DNA of 64,000 bases from Paludibacter sp. GTDB lineage: Bacteria; Bacteroidota; Bacteroidia; Bacteroidales; Paludibacteraceae. Made by a program: the position numbers and the translations under genes. The notes below the pieces were generated by a model. It was not told the origin of the DNA. It made no database searches and worked only from the letters and a program-made list of their open reading frames with translations. Location of the stretch: NCBI GenBank assembly GCA_028710415.1, contig JAQTUE010000003.1:124001-188000 (forward strand). The letters are read 5' to 3'. Positions within the stretch are counted from its first letter, which is position 1, and each line of letters opens with the position of its first letter. This document shows positions 1 to 8,551 of the stretch, piece by piece.

Positions 1-828
1 GCAGGGAGAAAACAGAAAATTAAGTTTTCTGCAGTAAAACAATATGCTCTTGATCATAATTTGCCAATTCTTCAACCCGAAAGTTTGAAAGATGAAACTT
101 TTATAAAAGAGTTAGAAAGCTTAAACGCAGATTTACAAATTGTTGTTGCCTTCCGGATGTTGCCCGAAGTGGTTTGGAACATGCCCCAATACGGTACCTT
201 CAACCTGCATGCATCATTATTACCCCAGTACCGGGGTGCAGCGCCTATCAACTGGGCCATCATAAACGGTGAAAAGGAAACAGGGGCCACTACCTTTTTC
301 CTGACCCATGAGATCGATACGGGTAAAATCATTTTACAGGAAAAAATAGCGATTTCCGATACTGATAATGCAGGCATTGTTCACGATAAGTTGATGGCAA
401 TGGGAGCAGGGATGGTGAAAAAGACCGTTGACCTGCTGATGCAAGGTCAGATTGAAGGCATCGACCAGTCACAGTTCATGCATCCTGAAATGGAATTGAA
501 ACCTGCACCAAAAATCTTTAAGGATACCTGTGAGATTAAGCTGGACTGGACTGTCGATAAAGTCTATAATTTTGTACGTGGCTTATCCCCTTATCCTGCT
601 GCCTGGCTGGATATTCAATTCCCCGGACAACCGGATAAAGTGACATTGAAAGTCTATGAAACAGAAAAAGTACCGGAAGTGCATAACTTAACTGTCGGAA
701 CCCTTGAAACTGATGGTAAGAAATTTGCCCGCATAGCCTTGCATGATGGTTTTATAGGGTTGAAGTCAGTACAGGTTCCCGGCAAGAAGCGCATGGATAT
801 TGGCGAATTACTCCGTGGCATGCGCTAA
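1..828 (+). CDS. fmt: Methionyl-tRNA formyltransferase, 5' end cut by the window edge
   Basis: Transfers a formyl group from 10-formyl-tetrahydrofolate to initiator Met-tRNA in the cytoplasm. The frame is open from base 1, so the gene starts before the window; the TTG at 61 is not the start, because the 20 codons before it (including AGRKQK and AVKQYALDHN) fit the family. The visible 275 residues hold the formyltransferase core: FNLHASLLPQYRGAAP supplies the conserved Asn and His, and THEIDTG the catalytic Asp. After these come the linker KPAPKIFKDTCEI and the C-terminal OB-fold domain with VRGLSPYPAAW. It ends at a strong bidirectional hairpin shared with the convergent RidA gene. The N-terminal part of the Rossmann fold is outside the window. 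Identification is secure. Confidence 0.95.
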   Translation, partial: AGRKQKIKFSAVKQYALDHNLPILQPESLKDETFIKELESLNADLQIVVAFRMLPEVVWNMPQYGTFNLHASLLPQYRGAAPINWAIINGEKETGATTFFLTHEIDTGKIILQEKIAISDTDNAGIVHDKLMAMGAGMVKKTVDLLMQGQIEGIDQSQFMHPEMELKPAPKIFKDTCEIKLDWTVDKVYNFVRGLSPYPAAWLDIQFPGQPDKVTLKVYETEKVPEVHNLTVGTLETDGKKFARIALHDGFIGLKSVQVPGKKRMDIGELLRGMR

Positions 829-879
829 CCTCAAACCCCAAATTTCAAACTGTCAAACTCCAAACCTCAAACTTCAAAC

Positions 880-923
880 AAAAAAACGCTCAAAGGTGCT
901 TCGCACGCTTTGAGGTTTTTTAT
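880..923. terminator. Bidirectional terminator between fmt and ridA-like gene
   Basis: CTCAAAG (889-895) pairs with CTTTGAG (908-914), and an inner GTGC/GCAC stem closes on a TTC loop. A T-run follows on the plus strand (915-923) and an A-run precedes it (880-886), so it can stop transcription from both convergent genes. The stretch 830-879 before it is low-complexity, with repeated CAAAC words. Confidence 0.75.
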
Positions 924-925
924 TT

Positions 926-1303
926 TTATTTTACCGCAATCGTTTCAATCTCCACCAACGATCCCAATGGCAGTCCTTTCACAGCAAATGCTGCCCGTGC
1001 AGGACATTCCGCCTGATAATATTTTTTATACACATCATTCATCCCGGCAAAGTCTGCCATATCCGACAGGTATACCGTCGATTTTACCACATCCCCGAAA
1101 GTATATCCGGCTTCATCCAGAATAGCCTTTATATTTTCAAAAACCTGTTCCGTTTGTCCTGTAATATCGTTTGCTTCAATTTTACCCACTGCCGGATTAA
1201 TCGGTATCTGGCCTGATACATACAATGTCCCGTTCGCTTCTATTGCCTGGCTATACGGCCCAATGGCAGCCGGTGCCTTTGGGGTGTTGATTACTTTCTT
1301 CAT
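926..1303 (-). CDS. RidA/YjgF family enamine/imine deaminase
   Basis: Small cytoplasmic protein of the YjgF/YER057c/UK114 family, which hydrolyses reactive enamine/imine intermediates such as 2-aminoacrylate. The 125-residue length is normal for the family. Family motifs are visible: the N-terminal APAAIGPYSQAI, LYVSGQIPINPA, TGQTEQVFENIKAIL, and near the C-terminus CPARAAFAV (the conserved Arg that binds the substrate carboxylate) and GSLVEIETIA. An in-frame extension to 1369 exists, but the ATG at 1303 is chosen because the family starts there and AGGGAGA lies just upstream. Convergent with fmt. The family is sure; the exact metabolic role is not. Confidence 0.92.
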   Translation of the reverse strand: MKKVINTPKAPAAIGPYSQAIEANGTLYVSGQIPINPAVGKIEANDITGQTEQVFENIKAILDEAGYTFGDVVKSTVYLSDMADFAGMNDVYKKYYQAECPARAAFAVKGLPLGSLVEIETIAVK

Positions 1304-1866
1304 ATTCTCCCTTTTTATTTTTGTTAATGCAAAGATAATCATATTTCTGAATCGACGATTTGGAAACACATATTTTGATCCATTTCAAGTTTCAATTTTC
1401 TAAATTCCGCCAAATATAACAATCAAATTTCTATATGAAAATGGTCCTGATTTGTTCTCTTTTTGTTTTAGGTTGAGAGGGGGTTGGTATAGGGTTGGTA
1501 TAGGGTTAAGATAGGTAAACCCCTCTTTGCCCTATCTATGCCCTATCCAAACCTTCTCGGAGCCTCCTGTTTGCCTGGAATGAAAGCTATTTAATTTAAA
1601 TTAGAAAAGATATATTTTAAAAAATCCTTAAATTATGAATACTCTCAAGGAATAATGGAGATTTGTTTCTTAAAATATTTGTTTCAACTGATTATGGCAA
1701 TAAAACCTGTTGGTTATTTTGATGAACGGAGTTATAGGATACTATTTCCCTTTGTATTCACGTTATTTTACAACATTTTAATTTTTATTTCTTTGAAATG
1801 GCAGGGATATAATGCAGTAACGCAAACGTTTGCATTGAAATATGTTAAATATAAGTATTTAATAGA
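1304..1866. other. Gene-free stretch holding an 11-nt-period repeat
   Basis: About 560 bases between the divergent RidA and T9SS-protein genes. It holds the 11-nt repeat element listed separately at 1471-1553 and the motif CCGCCAAAT at 1407-1415, which recurs near two of the other 11-nt elements. A 75-codon open frame at 1655-1882 has no family features and a poor start, and overlaps the promoter of the next gene, so it is not called. Confidence 0.6.
1471..1553. repeat. Intergenic 11-nt-period repeat, copy A
   Basis: GGGTTGGTATA occurs twice exactly (1481-1491, 1492-1502), followed by the diverged unit GGGTTAAGATA (1503-1513). The next units run in the inverted sense (two steps of 11 with GCCCTAT, 1529-1546). 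The core AAGATAGGTAAACC is nearly the same as in copy B near 21818. Confidence 0.7.
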
Positions 1867-1896
1867 TTGTAATATTATATAATATTCCTACATTTG
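1867..1896 (+). promoter_or_regulatory. Bacteroidetes-type promoter for the T9SS-sorted protein
   Basis: TTG at 1867-1869, a 19-nt spacer, then TACATTTG at 1889-1896. This fits the Bacteroidetes primary sigma consensus (TTTG/TTG, 19-21 nt, TAnnTTTG). The predicted start of transcription is about 30 nt before the ATG at 1931. Confidence 0.6.
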
Positions 1897-1930
1897 CTTT
1901 TGAATAATTAACCCTTTAAAATTTATGTTT

Positions 1931-2731
1931 ATGAAAAAAATTACTATTTTGGTTTTTGCTTTCTCCTTAACTGTTACATTCGCTCACGCCGGTGGTAACT
2001 GGGCATCAACAGCAGTTTCCATCACAAAAGATGCCGGTACTGCTTATCTTTATCTACTTAATAATGAAGGTTGGGCTAAACCTGATGGAAATAATTATTC
2101 TGCAAATACGGCTTTTAACGCTTTTGATTTTGGTACGCCAGCAACATTAGTGTTAAATGGTGGAGCAGGATGCGCCTGGGCTGATGCGGGTGATTGGTAT
2201 GATGGTACCTCCTTTGTCATTTATTACAGGGTATATGTAAGCACAGAAACACCTGGCAGCTGGTCTCAAATTGCCCTTCCTGATCAAACATACAGTTCCG
2301 GAAATGACAGGCGGTATGATAAATCTGATGCTAATATTGATATTCTGGCCCTGGCAACAGCCGGGGGAACTAATACTTATACCCTGGAAGTAGTGATGTC
2401 AAAGAATCAGTTTTATACCGGAGGAAATTGGTTAAGTATGGTTCCGGGGGGACAAGGCGTAGCTTATAATTCGACAACAGCCGGTTATAAAGCAACTTTT
2501 GTAAAATCAATTACTACTCAGTTGGACCAAAAAAAAAAGGGGTTGACCATTATTACTGAAAATGGGAACATAAAGGTTAATGTTAATGGAGCAGCCAATG
2601 TCCAATTGTATACGGTAGCCGGCCAATTAATACGTTCTGCATCAGTTACGAACCAATTCACACATTCTGTGAAAAGCGGAGTTTATTTACTTAAAGTAAA
2701 CGGAGAAACTCGTAGAGTATTGGTACAATAA
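1931..2731 (+). CDS. Secreted protein of unknown function with type IX C-terminal sorting domain
   Basis: 266 residues. The signal peptide (MKKITILVFAFSLTVTFAHA) supports the start at 1931 rather than the in-frame ATG at 1925. The mature part is rich in Gly, Ala, Trp and Tyr (for example GNWASTAV, YLLNNEGWAKPDG, WADAGDWYDG) and looks like an all-beta, possibly carbohydrate-binding module, but I do not recognise the family. The last ~65 residues (VNVNGAANVQLYTVAGQLI, SGVYLLKVNGETRRVLVQ) are a typical type A C-terminal domain recognised by the type IX secretion system, so the protein should reach the cell surface or medium. It has a consensus promoter and its own terminator, so it is monocistronic. 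Function unknown. Confidence 0.8.
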   Translation: MKKITILVFAFSLTVTFAHAGGNWASTAVSITKDAGTAYLYLLNNEGWAKPDGNNYSANTAFNAFDFGTPATLVLNGGAGCAWADAGDWYDGTSFVIYYRVYVSTETPGSWSQIALPDQTYSSGNDRRYDKSDANIDILALATAGGTNTYTLEVVMSKNQFYTGGNWLSMVPGGQGVAYNSTTAGYKATFVKSITTQLDQKKKGLTIITENGNIKVNVNGAANVQLYTVAGQLIRSASVTNQFTHSVKSGVYLLKVNGETRRVLVQ

Positions 2732-2754
2732 TCATACTTACATTACTTAAGAGA

Positions 2755-2790
2755 GGTCATTTCAATCTAGTATTGAGATGGCCTTTTTTG
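2755..2790 (+). terminator. Rho-independent terminator of the T9SS-sorted protein
   Basis: A 12-bp stem (GGTCATTTCAAT with ATTGAGATGGCC, including two G-T pairs) is followed directly by six Ts. Confidence 0.85.
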
Positions 2791-2828
2791 TTTTTTGACG
2801 ATTCGTTTCACTAAACGTCTTTTTTTCT

Positions 2829-2836
2829 TACCTTTG
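2829..2836 (+). promoter_or_regulatory. Possible -7 element of the valS promoter
   Basis: TACCTTTG matches TAnnTTTG and is followed by a C as is common. No good TTG lies 19-21 nt upstream, so this is half a promoter match. It is placed about 110 nt before valS. Confidence 0.35.
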
Positions 2837-2946
2837 CATTTCGTTTTAAAGAATAATAGGGAAGGCTATCTGTCTGAAAAACAAGACATGTTTACTTATT
2901 TATTCCTATTTGTACATTGTAAATAAATAAATTGTAAATAAAAAAT

Positions 2947-5562
2947 ATGGAACTCGCAAGCAAATACAATCCCACCGACATCGAATCGAAATGGTATCAA
3001 TACTGGTTAGACAATGGCTTTTTTAAATCGCAACCTGATGGACGTGAACCGTATACCATTGTCATTCCACCGCCTAATGTGACCGGGGTATTGCACATGG
3101 GCCATATGTTGAACAATACCATCCAGGATATTCTGGTGCGCCGGGCGCGAATGTTGGGCAAAAATGCCTGTTGGGTGCCGGGAACGGACCATGCTTCCAT
3201 AGCCACCGAGGCAAAGGTAGTTGGGAAACTGGCTGCCGAAGGAATTAAGAAAACCGACCTGACACGTGAGGAATTCCTGTCGCATGCCTGGGACTGGACC
3301 CATAAACACGGGGGCATTATTCTGGAACAATTAAAGAAACTGGGTGCTTCGTGTGACTGGGATCGTACTGCTTTTACTATGGACGAAGCCCGCTCGGAAA
3401 GTGTGATCAAAGTATTCTGCGACTTGCACAATAAAGGAAATATCTACCGGGGGGTGCGCATGGTGAACTGGGATCCAAAGGCATTGACTGCTTTGTCGGA
3501 CGAAGAAGTGATTTTTAAAGAACAACAGGGAAAATTATTTTACCTGAAATATAAAATTGAGGGTGAAGAAGGTTTTGCGGTGGTTGCTACTACTCGTCCT
3601 GAAACCATTATGGGCGATACCGCCATGTGTATCAACCCTAATGATCCCAAAAATGCATACCTGCGCGGTAAAAAAGTTATCGTTCCATTGATTAACCGGG
3701 TGATTCCGGTTATTGAAGATGACTATGTGGATATTGAATTCGGAACTGGATGCCTGAAAGTAACCCCGGCCCATGATGTGAATGACTACATGCTGGGTGA
3801 AAAATACAATTTGCCATCCATTGATATTTTCAATGATAACGGTACATTGAATGAAAATGGTGCCCAATATGCCGGTATGGATCGTTTTGATGTCCGCAAG
3901 CAAATTGAAAAAGACCTTGAAACAGCAGGTTTGCTTGAAAAGACAGAGCCGTATACCAATAAGGTCGGATTTTCGGAACGTACTGATGCCGTGATTGAAC
4001 CAAAGCTTTCTATGCAATGGTTTATTAAAATGGAAGAATTAGCCAAACCTGCCCTAAAAGCAGTGATGGAAGACGATATTAAATTATACCCTCCGAAATT
4101 CAAGAACACCTACCGTCACTGGATGGAAAATGTTAAGGACTGGTGTATCTCACGCCAGCTATGGTGGGGGCACCGGATTCCTGCTTATTTCCTGCCACAA
4201 GGTGGATATGTGGTGGCTTCAACAATTGAAGAAGCTTACCAAAAAGCATTGTTGATGGTAAATTATCCATTGACAATGGACGATCTGCGTCAGGATGAAG
4301 ATGTGCTGGATACCTGGTTCTCCTCGTGGTTGTGGCCGATATCCGTGTTCGATGGCATCAACAATCCCGATAATGCAGACATAAAATATTATTATCCTAC
4401 AAATGATCTGGTTACAGCCCCTGAGATCCTGTTCTTCTGGGTAGCCCGAATGATCATTGCCGGATACGAATACCGGAAAGATCTGCCGTTTAAGAATGTC
4501 TATCTGACGGGTATTGTACGCGACAAACAAGGGCGCAAAATGTCCAAATCATTGGGTAACTCGCCTGATCCACTCGACCTGATTGCACACTTTGGTGCTG
4601 ATGCAGTTCGCTTGGGTATGTTACTTACATCGCCTGCGGGAAATGATTTGCCGTATGATGATAGCCTTTGCGAACAGGGACGTAACTTCAATAATAAAAT
4701 ATGGAATGCATTCCGCCTGGTAAAAGGGTGGGAGGTAGCCGAGATAGCACAGCCTGAATCAGCGAAGTTAGCTGTGAAATGGTTTGAAGCTCAACTTGGC
4801 AAGACTTTGCTTGAAATTGAAGACCTGTTTGAGAAATACCGGTTGTCGGAAGCATTGATGGCGGTATATAAACTGTTCTGGGATGAATTCTCGGCCTGGT
4901 ACCTGGAAATGGCAAAACCTGCCTACCTACAACCCATTGATCGCACGACCTATGAGGCTACCCTTGGTTTCTTTGATACGCTTTTAAAAGTATTGCACCC
5001 GTTCATGCCATTTATCACCGAAGAACTGTGGCAGGCCCTGGAAGAACGCAAGGACGGTGAAAGCATCATGATCCAGTTGCAACCAACAGCTGGTGAGGTA
5101 GATGAAACATTGATTTCAAACGTGGAATATGCAAAAGAAATTATTGCCGGAGTGCGGGCAGTCCGTTTGCAAAAGAATATCCCGAATAAGGAACACTTAA
5201 ATTTGCAGATTATTGGTGGGCACAGTGCTGAAATGAATGCCATAATCTCCAAACTGGGTAACCTGGAAAGCATTCAAACCGTCACTGAAAAGGCTGCAGG
5301 TTCTATTTCATTCCTTGTTGGTACCACAGAATTTGCCATTCCGATGGGAAGCCTGATCAACGTGAAGGAAGAAATTGAGAAAATGGAAGCGGACATTCTT
5401 TACTACCAGGGCTTTTTAGAATCGGTAGCTAAAAAGCTAAGCAACGAACGTTTTGTAGCCAATGCAAAACCTGAAGTGGTAGATGCAGAACGTAAAAAAC
5501 AGGCGGATGCCGAAAGCAAGATTGCGTCGTTGAAAGAAGGAATTGCAGGGTTGTTGAAGTAA
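2947..5562 (+). CDS. valS: Valyl-tRNA synthetase
   Basis: Class I aminoacyl-tRNA synthetase that charges tRNA-Val in the cytoplasm; 871 residues, the usual length for Bacteroidetes ValS. The ATP-binding HIGH signature is HMGH at residues 50-53, after PPPNVTGVL. The KMSKS loop is at residues 531-535 within [10 protein letters not shown]. Between them lies the CP1 editing domain, with [12 protein letters not shown]. The anticodon-binding domain follows, and the last ~65 residues are a charged coiled coil ([16 protein letters not shown] onward) typical of the ValS C-terminal arm. Long antisense frames over this gene are shadows. Transcribed alone, ending at a hairpin shared with the convergent lipoprotein gene. 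Confidence 0.98.
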   Translation: MELASKYNPTDIESKWYQYWLDNGFFKSQPDGREPYTIVIPPPNVTGVLHMGHMLNNTIQDILVRRARMLGKNACWVPGTDHASIATEAKVVGKLAAEGIKKTDLTREEFLSHAWDWTHKHGGIILEQLKKLGASCDWDRTAFTMDEARSESVIKVFCDLHNKGNIYRGVRMVNWDPKALTALSDEEVIFKEQQGKLFYLKYKIEGEEGFAVVATTRPETIMGDTAMCINPNDPKNAYLRGKKVIVPLINRVIPVIEDDYVDIEFGTGCLKVTPAHDVNDYMLGEKYNLPSIDIFNDNGTLNENGAQYAGMDRFDVRKQIEKDLETAGLLEKTEPYTNKVGFSERTDAVIEPKLSMQWFIKMEELAKPALKAVMEDDIKLYPPKFKNTYRHWMENVKDWCISRQLWWGHRIPAYFLPQGGYVVASTIEEAYQKALLMVNYPLTMDDLRQDEDVLDTWFSSWLWPISVFDGINNPDNADIKYYYPTNDLVTAPEILFFWVARMIIAGYEYRKDLPFKNVYLTGIVRDKQGRKMSKSLGNSPDPLDLIAHFGADAVRLGMLLTSPAGNDLPYDDSLCEQGRNFNNKIWNAFRLVKGWEVAEIAQPESAKLAVKWFEAQLGKTLLEIEDLFEKYRLSEALMAVYKLFWDEFSAWYLEMAKPAYLQPIDRTTYEATLGFFDTLLKVLHPFMPFITEELWQALEERKDGESIMIQLQPTAGEVDETLISNVEYAKEIIAGVRAVRLQKNIPNKEHLNLQIIGGHSAEMNAIISKLGNLESIQTVTEKAAGSISFLVGTTEFAIPMGSLINVKEEIEKMEADILYYQGFLESVAKKLSNERFVANAKPEVVDAERKKQADAESKIASLKEGIAGLLK

Positions 5563-5593
5563 ATACTTTTTTTTCTACATAAAGGAAAATAAT

Positions 5594-5640
5594 AACCGGA
5601 CAAATCTAAAGCGTGACTTTGGGTTTGTCCGGTTTCTTTA
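5594..5640. terminator. Hairpin terminator between valS and the convergent lipoprotein gene
   Basis: AACCGGACAAA (5594-5604) pairs exactly with TTTGTCCGGTT (5624-5634), with a second small AAAG/CTTT stem inside the loop. T-rich sequence follows on the plus strand and A-rich sequence precedes it. Confidence 0.75.
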
Positions 5641-5667
5641 TACTGAATTTTTTACTATTATCTTGCT

Positions 5668-6834
5668 TTAACCAACTTTTTTACCTGGATTCCATAAAAA
5701 ACTTCCAACAGCAATCAGAATAATAATTCCTGTTAGAATAAATGCCCAGATATTTACTTTACGCGATTGTGCTTCGATAATGTAATCGGCTGGAATCATT
5801 CGGTAAGCTGTAAGTTTCCAGGATAATGTATCACCATGAATAGTTGCATCAGTTGAATTGATTACTTTTCCAGGGAGGATTAATTTATAAGTTGTTGACT
5901 TTGTAAAATATTGAACATAGTTCTGATCCTCAAAGGCTTTTTCGTATTTTTTCATTGGACTGTTCTCATTCTTCCATAACTCAGAAAATACATCGGTTTT
6001 AAAGTATTTATTCAGGCTATACTCCATTTTATTATCCGATTTATTACCTGAGAAACTATTGAAAATGGTGTCCCTCATAAGTATCAACCGTTTTTTGGAG
6101 ACAGGTTTGCGATCAATTCGGTCGTAGTTCTTGATTAATACTTTGTATTCATTATTCCATGTGTTTTGACTAAACCATTCGTTGAAATTGTCTTCTATAT
6201 TACCAATATAATCACGAACTTCGACTCCGTTTTTCCCTTGCATGATATTTGGTTTTCCCGTAAACCAATATAGGGCTTCATTTTTAGTCAAATATTTTTC
6301 TATTGGAATTTCAAAATTGAGTTTCATTTTAGGATAAGTCTCCTGATAAGTAAAATAAGTATAAAACCATCGGAATTTCTTTATCAGTTTGTATTTTACC
6401 TTCATTTTACTCCATGCGTCAGAATGTTTAAACTTGAATTGATCGGCCATTTCCGGAACAGATTTATAATTGTGGCAGGCATAAATTAATAATTCAGTTG
6501 ATGTGTTCCCGGTAGAACCATGTTTTTGGAGTTCTTTATTCTGTTTTATTTTATTATTAATCGAATCGTAGACCGATTTTTTTATGGGAAAGTCAGAATG
6601 TAGTTTAGAGTTTTTAAACTTCCAGGTAATTTTCCAGTTGCCATCAATCTCAACAGGGAAAGGATTCAGTTTTGCAGCAGTATCCCCTAAAAGAAATTGC
6701 GGGTTGCCATTGGCTGTAAACTCCCGGTAGCAGGAACCATCAGAATTAATGACTGTTAACATGTCATTTGGATGAATACATGATACAGCGAATAAAATAG
6801 CAAAATAAATCAGAAGTTTAAGTGCTGAGTTCAT
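5668..6834 (-). CDS. Lipoprotein with C-terminal membrane anchor, unknown function, in an ECF sigma operon
   Basis: 388 residues, family not recognised. The N-terminus (ALKLLIYFAILFAVSC) is a lipoprotein signal with Cys19 as the likely acylation site. Near the C-terminus there is a second hydrophobic segment (IWAFILTGIIILIAVGSFL) followed by a basic tail. The region between is hydrophilic and rich in Lys, Asn and aromatic residues. A lipid anchor plus a C-terminal helix is an unusual combination. It is the last gene of a three-gene unit, five bases after the anti-sigma-like gene, so it is probably controlled by the ECF factor and may sense or answer an envelope signal. That role is inference only. 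Confidence 0.7.
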   Translation of the reverse strand: MNSALKLLIYFAILFAVSCIHPNDMLTVINSDGSCYREFTANGNPQFLLGDTAAKLNPFPVEIDGNWKITWKFKNSKLHSDFPIKKSVYDSINNKIKQNKELQKHGSTGNTSTELLIYACHNYKSVPEMADQFKFKHSDAWSKMKVKYKLIKKFRWFYTYFTYQETYPKMKLNFEIPIEKYLTKNEALYWFTGKPNIMQGKNGVEVRDYIGNIEDNFNEWFSQNTWNNEYKVLIKNYDRIDRKPVSKKRLILMRDTIFNSFSGNKSDNKMEYSLNKYFKTDVFSELWKNENSPMKKYEKAFEDQNYVQYFTKSTTYKLILPGKVINSTDATIHGDTLSWKLTAYRMIPADYIIEAQSRKVNIWAFILTGIIILIAVGSFLWNPGKKVG

Positions 6835-6839
6835 AATGT

Positions 6840-7244
6840 TTAATTGGTTAAAGATTGAGTGAATGATTGTAACTGTTTATTCTTGATTGAATTTTGTTGC
6901 ATATAACATAAATAGGTTTCCAACAAATCAACCTGTTTGTTACTTTGATGTTGAATGCATATTGAATCAATATTGATCATATAATCATTCAAATGTGTCA
7001 GTGTATTATTTGTAGCTACTGTATTATCTTCATTTTGTTGTATAATAAATAAACCCAGTAACAAAATGGCAGCTGCACTCGAAATAACACGAATCATTTT
7101 CAAAAAACTGATACCTTGACGACGGGGTTTATTTCTTATTTTGAACATTATTTTGTTGGTAAGTGCTTCTGCTTCATTTAATTCTGGTTTTTGTTCCTGA
7201 AGTTTACCTATCAAAATATCAAATTTATCTTCTCTATTCTTCAT
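6840..7244 (-). CDS. Small single-pass membrane protein, possible anti-sigma factor
   Basis: 134 residues: a charged cytoplasmic N-terminus (~50 residues, with a PELNEAEALTNKIM segment), one transmembrane helix (ISSAAAILLLGLFII), and a short periplasmic tail rich in Gln and Asn. No zinc-binding HxxxCxxC anti-sigma motif and no FecR domain is visible. Its size and topology, and its position 11 bases after an ECF sigma gene and before a lipoprotein gene, are what one expects of a Bacteroidetes anti-sigma factor, but sequence alone does not prove it. Confidence 0.6.
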   Translation of the reverse strand: MKNREDKFDILIGKLQEQKPELNEAEALTNKIMFKIRNKPRRQGISFLKMIRVISSAAAILLLGLFIIQQNEDNTVATNNTLTHLNDYMINIDSICIQHQSNKQVDLLETYLCYMQQNSIKNKQLQSFTQSLTN

Positions 7245-7255
7245 AACTTTGTTTC

Positions 7256-7801
7256 TTAAAGAGTTTCTAATTTCCTGCGAATTGATTGGCGTGCCAGAAA
7301 CAGATTGCTTTTTATCTTATTTGGTGGCATTCCTGTGATCTGAACTATCTCATTGACCTCTATATCTTCCAGATAACGTAGAATAAATACTATTTTTTGT
7401 TTTGGGGTAAGATTATCTGTGAGCTTTAAAATGATTTCTGCAAGTTCCTTATTGATTATTGTTTGTTCGATATTATCGGAAGAGATCATGTAGTTTATTG
7501 ATTCATCATTCGAATTGCTACATTGATTATGTTTTAAGTTCTTTAGTTTGTCCAGGCACAGATTAGAAGCAATGGCATATATCCAGGTACTGAACTTTTT
7601 GTCAGACTGGTATTTGTTTAAATTTAACCAGACCCTAAGAAACGTTTCCTGAACAGTATCTTTCGCTTCTTCTTCGTTGCATAATAACCTAAAAGATAAT
7701 GAATAAATCATAGATTGATAAGTTTCTACGATTATTCGAAATGCTTTTTCATCATTCCGTATACTCGATGTTATCAAGTCGTTTAAAGTTGATTTATCCA
7801 T
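7256..7801 (-). CDS. ECF-family RNA polymerase sigma factor
   Basis: 181 residues with the two-domain ECF layout. Region 2 covers about residues 20-90 (FRIIVETYQSMIYSLSFRLL, EEAKDTVQETFLRVW, KFSTWIYAIASNLCLDKLK). Region 4 covers about 120-178 (LTPKQKIVFILRYLEDIEVN, a helix-turn-helix around EIVQITGMPPNKIKSNLFLA). It directs RNA polymerase to a small regulon, probably including this operon. The sequence TACATTTG on the minus strand (7833-7840) could be a -7 element, but no matching -33 is seen. No TonB-dependent receptor with an STN domain lies nearby, so this is not a FecI/FecR/receptor set. Confidence 0.92.
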   Translation of the reverse strand: MDKSTLNDLITSSIRNDEKAFRIIVETYQSMIYSLSFRLLCNEEEAKDTVQETFLRVWLNLNKYQSDKKFSTWIYAIASNLCLDKLKNLKHNQCSNSNDESINYMISSDNIEQTIINKELAEIILKLTDNLTPKQKIVFILRYLEDIEVNEIVQITGMPPNKIKSNLFLARQSIRRKLETL

Positions 7802-8158
7802 TTTATAAATTTTGTTTGTATATATGATACGACAAATGTAATAAATGGTCGAAAAATATTGTGTGTTTTATTAAATAAATATTTTATTTATGAATAATAC
7901 CATTTTTATTTTGAAATAATGAAGAGCCATATCAATCAGCTCAGTGGTAGTTTATTTGATGTAAGTTATTATAAGCTTTTGAGTTATCTTATTTGATACT
8001 TATCAGATAATAATAAAAGGATAAATGTGAGGTTATAAATTTAGGTTGGCTGTTTTTTATTGAACTATTTTGAATCAAATGTGGTTAAATGATTAATAAT
8101 AAAACAATGAATTATTTTTATGTGATCAATGCCTGATTAATTTATCAACCTCAAAATT
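7802..8158. other. AT-rich intergenic stretch
   Basis: About 360 bases between the divergent sigma-factor gene and the small antitoxin-like gene. Apart from the possible -7 element at 7833-7840 (minus strand) I see no structured feature. Confidence 0.5.
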
Positions 8159-8404
8159 ATGAGAGCAATAGAAATTAACGCAAAAACTGATAATCAAGGT
8201 CAATTAATTTTGAATTATCCTTTGCATAAAAAGGAACAGAATGTACGGATTATCATTCTTGTAGAAGATAATACAGATATTGATGTGGAAGAGAAGTTGT
8301 GGCTGAATGCTGTGTCTTTGGATCCTGCATTTGATTTTTTAAAAGAACCGGAAGATTATATCTATTCAATTAATGGTGGAGAATCTTTTAGTTATAAAAA
8401 ATAG
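8159..8404 (+). CDS. Small antitoxin-like protein without a toxin partner
   Basis: 81 residues. The N-terminal half (MRAIEINAKTDNQGQLILNY, then VRIIILVEDN) looks like the beta-rich start seen in small antitoxin-type proteins, and the C-terminal half (EEKLWLNAVSLDPAFDFL, EDYIYSINGGESF) matches a widespread small-protein family whose members often sit directly before a PemK/MazF or RelE-type toxin gene. Here the next gene is a KilA-N protein 147 bases away and no toxin-sized frame follows, so it appears to be an orphan. The assignment comes from remembered family pattern, not from a search. Confidence 0.55.
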   Translation: MRAIEINAKTDNQGQLILNYPLHKKEQNVRIIILVEDNTDIDVEEKLWLNAVSLDPAFDFLKEPEDYIYSINGGESFSYKK

Positions 8405-8451
8405 TTTTATTCTGGTTCCATTCCCTTTTGATGATTTTTCACATTCAATTT

Positions 8452-8477
8452 TAAACCCGTCGAATTCGACGGGTTTA
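8452..8477. repeat. 26-bp perfect palindrome, intergenic copy
   Basis: TAAACCCGTCGAA followed by its exact reverse complement, centred on GAATTC. A 26-bp relative lies inside the KilA-N coding sequence at 8749-8774. Between the two copies one G-C pair in the stem has become C-G, which keeps the pairing. Confidence 0.8.
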
Positions 8478-8551
8478 GAATATACCTCCAATTATTAGAA
8501 CTTGAATTCAACACTATTAACAACTTGTAATTCTTACTAAATCTTGAACTT

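Noticed and set aside
1655-1882. 75-codon plus-strand open frame
   Set aside because: No family features, AT-rich composition like the surrounding gap, and it overlaps the promoter of the next gene.
2790-2946. T-box or other riboswitch in front of valS
   Set aside because: The leader is too short, has no specifier-like structure or T-box sequence, and this regulation is not usual in Bacteroidetes.
2997-3431. 144-codon minus-strand frame over valS
   Set aside because: It lies wholly inside a certain gene and its residues only mirror valS codons.
5668-7801. FecI/FecR-type sigma and anti-sigma pair serving a SusC receptor
   Set aside because: The small membrane protein has no FecR domain, no receptor with an STN domain adjoins it, and both SusCs in the window lack STN.
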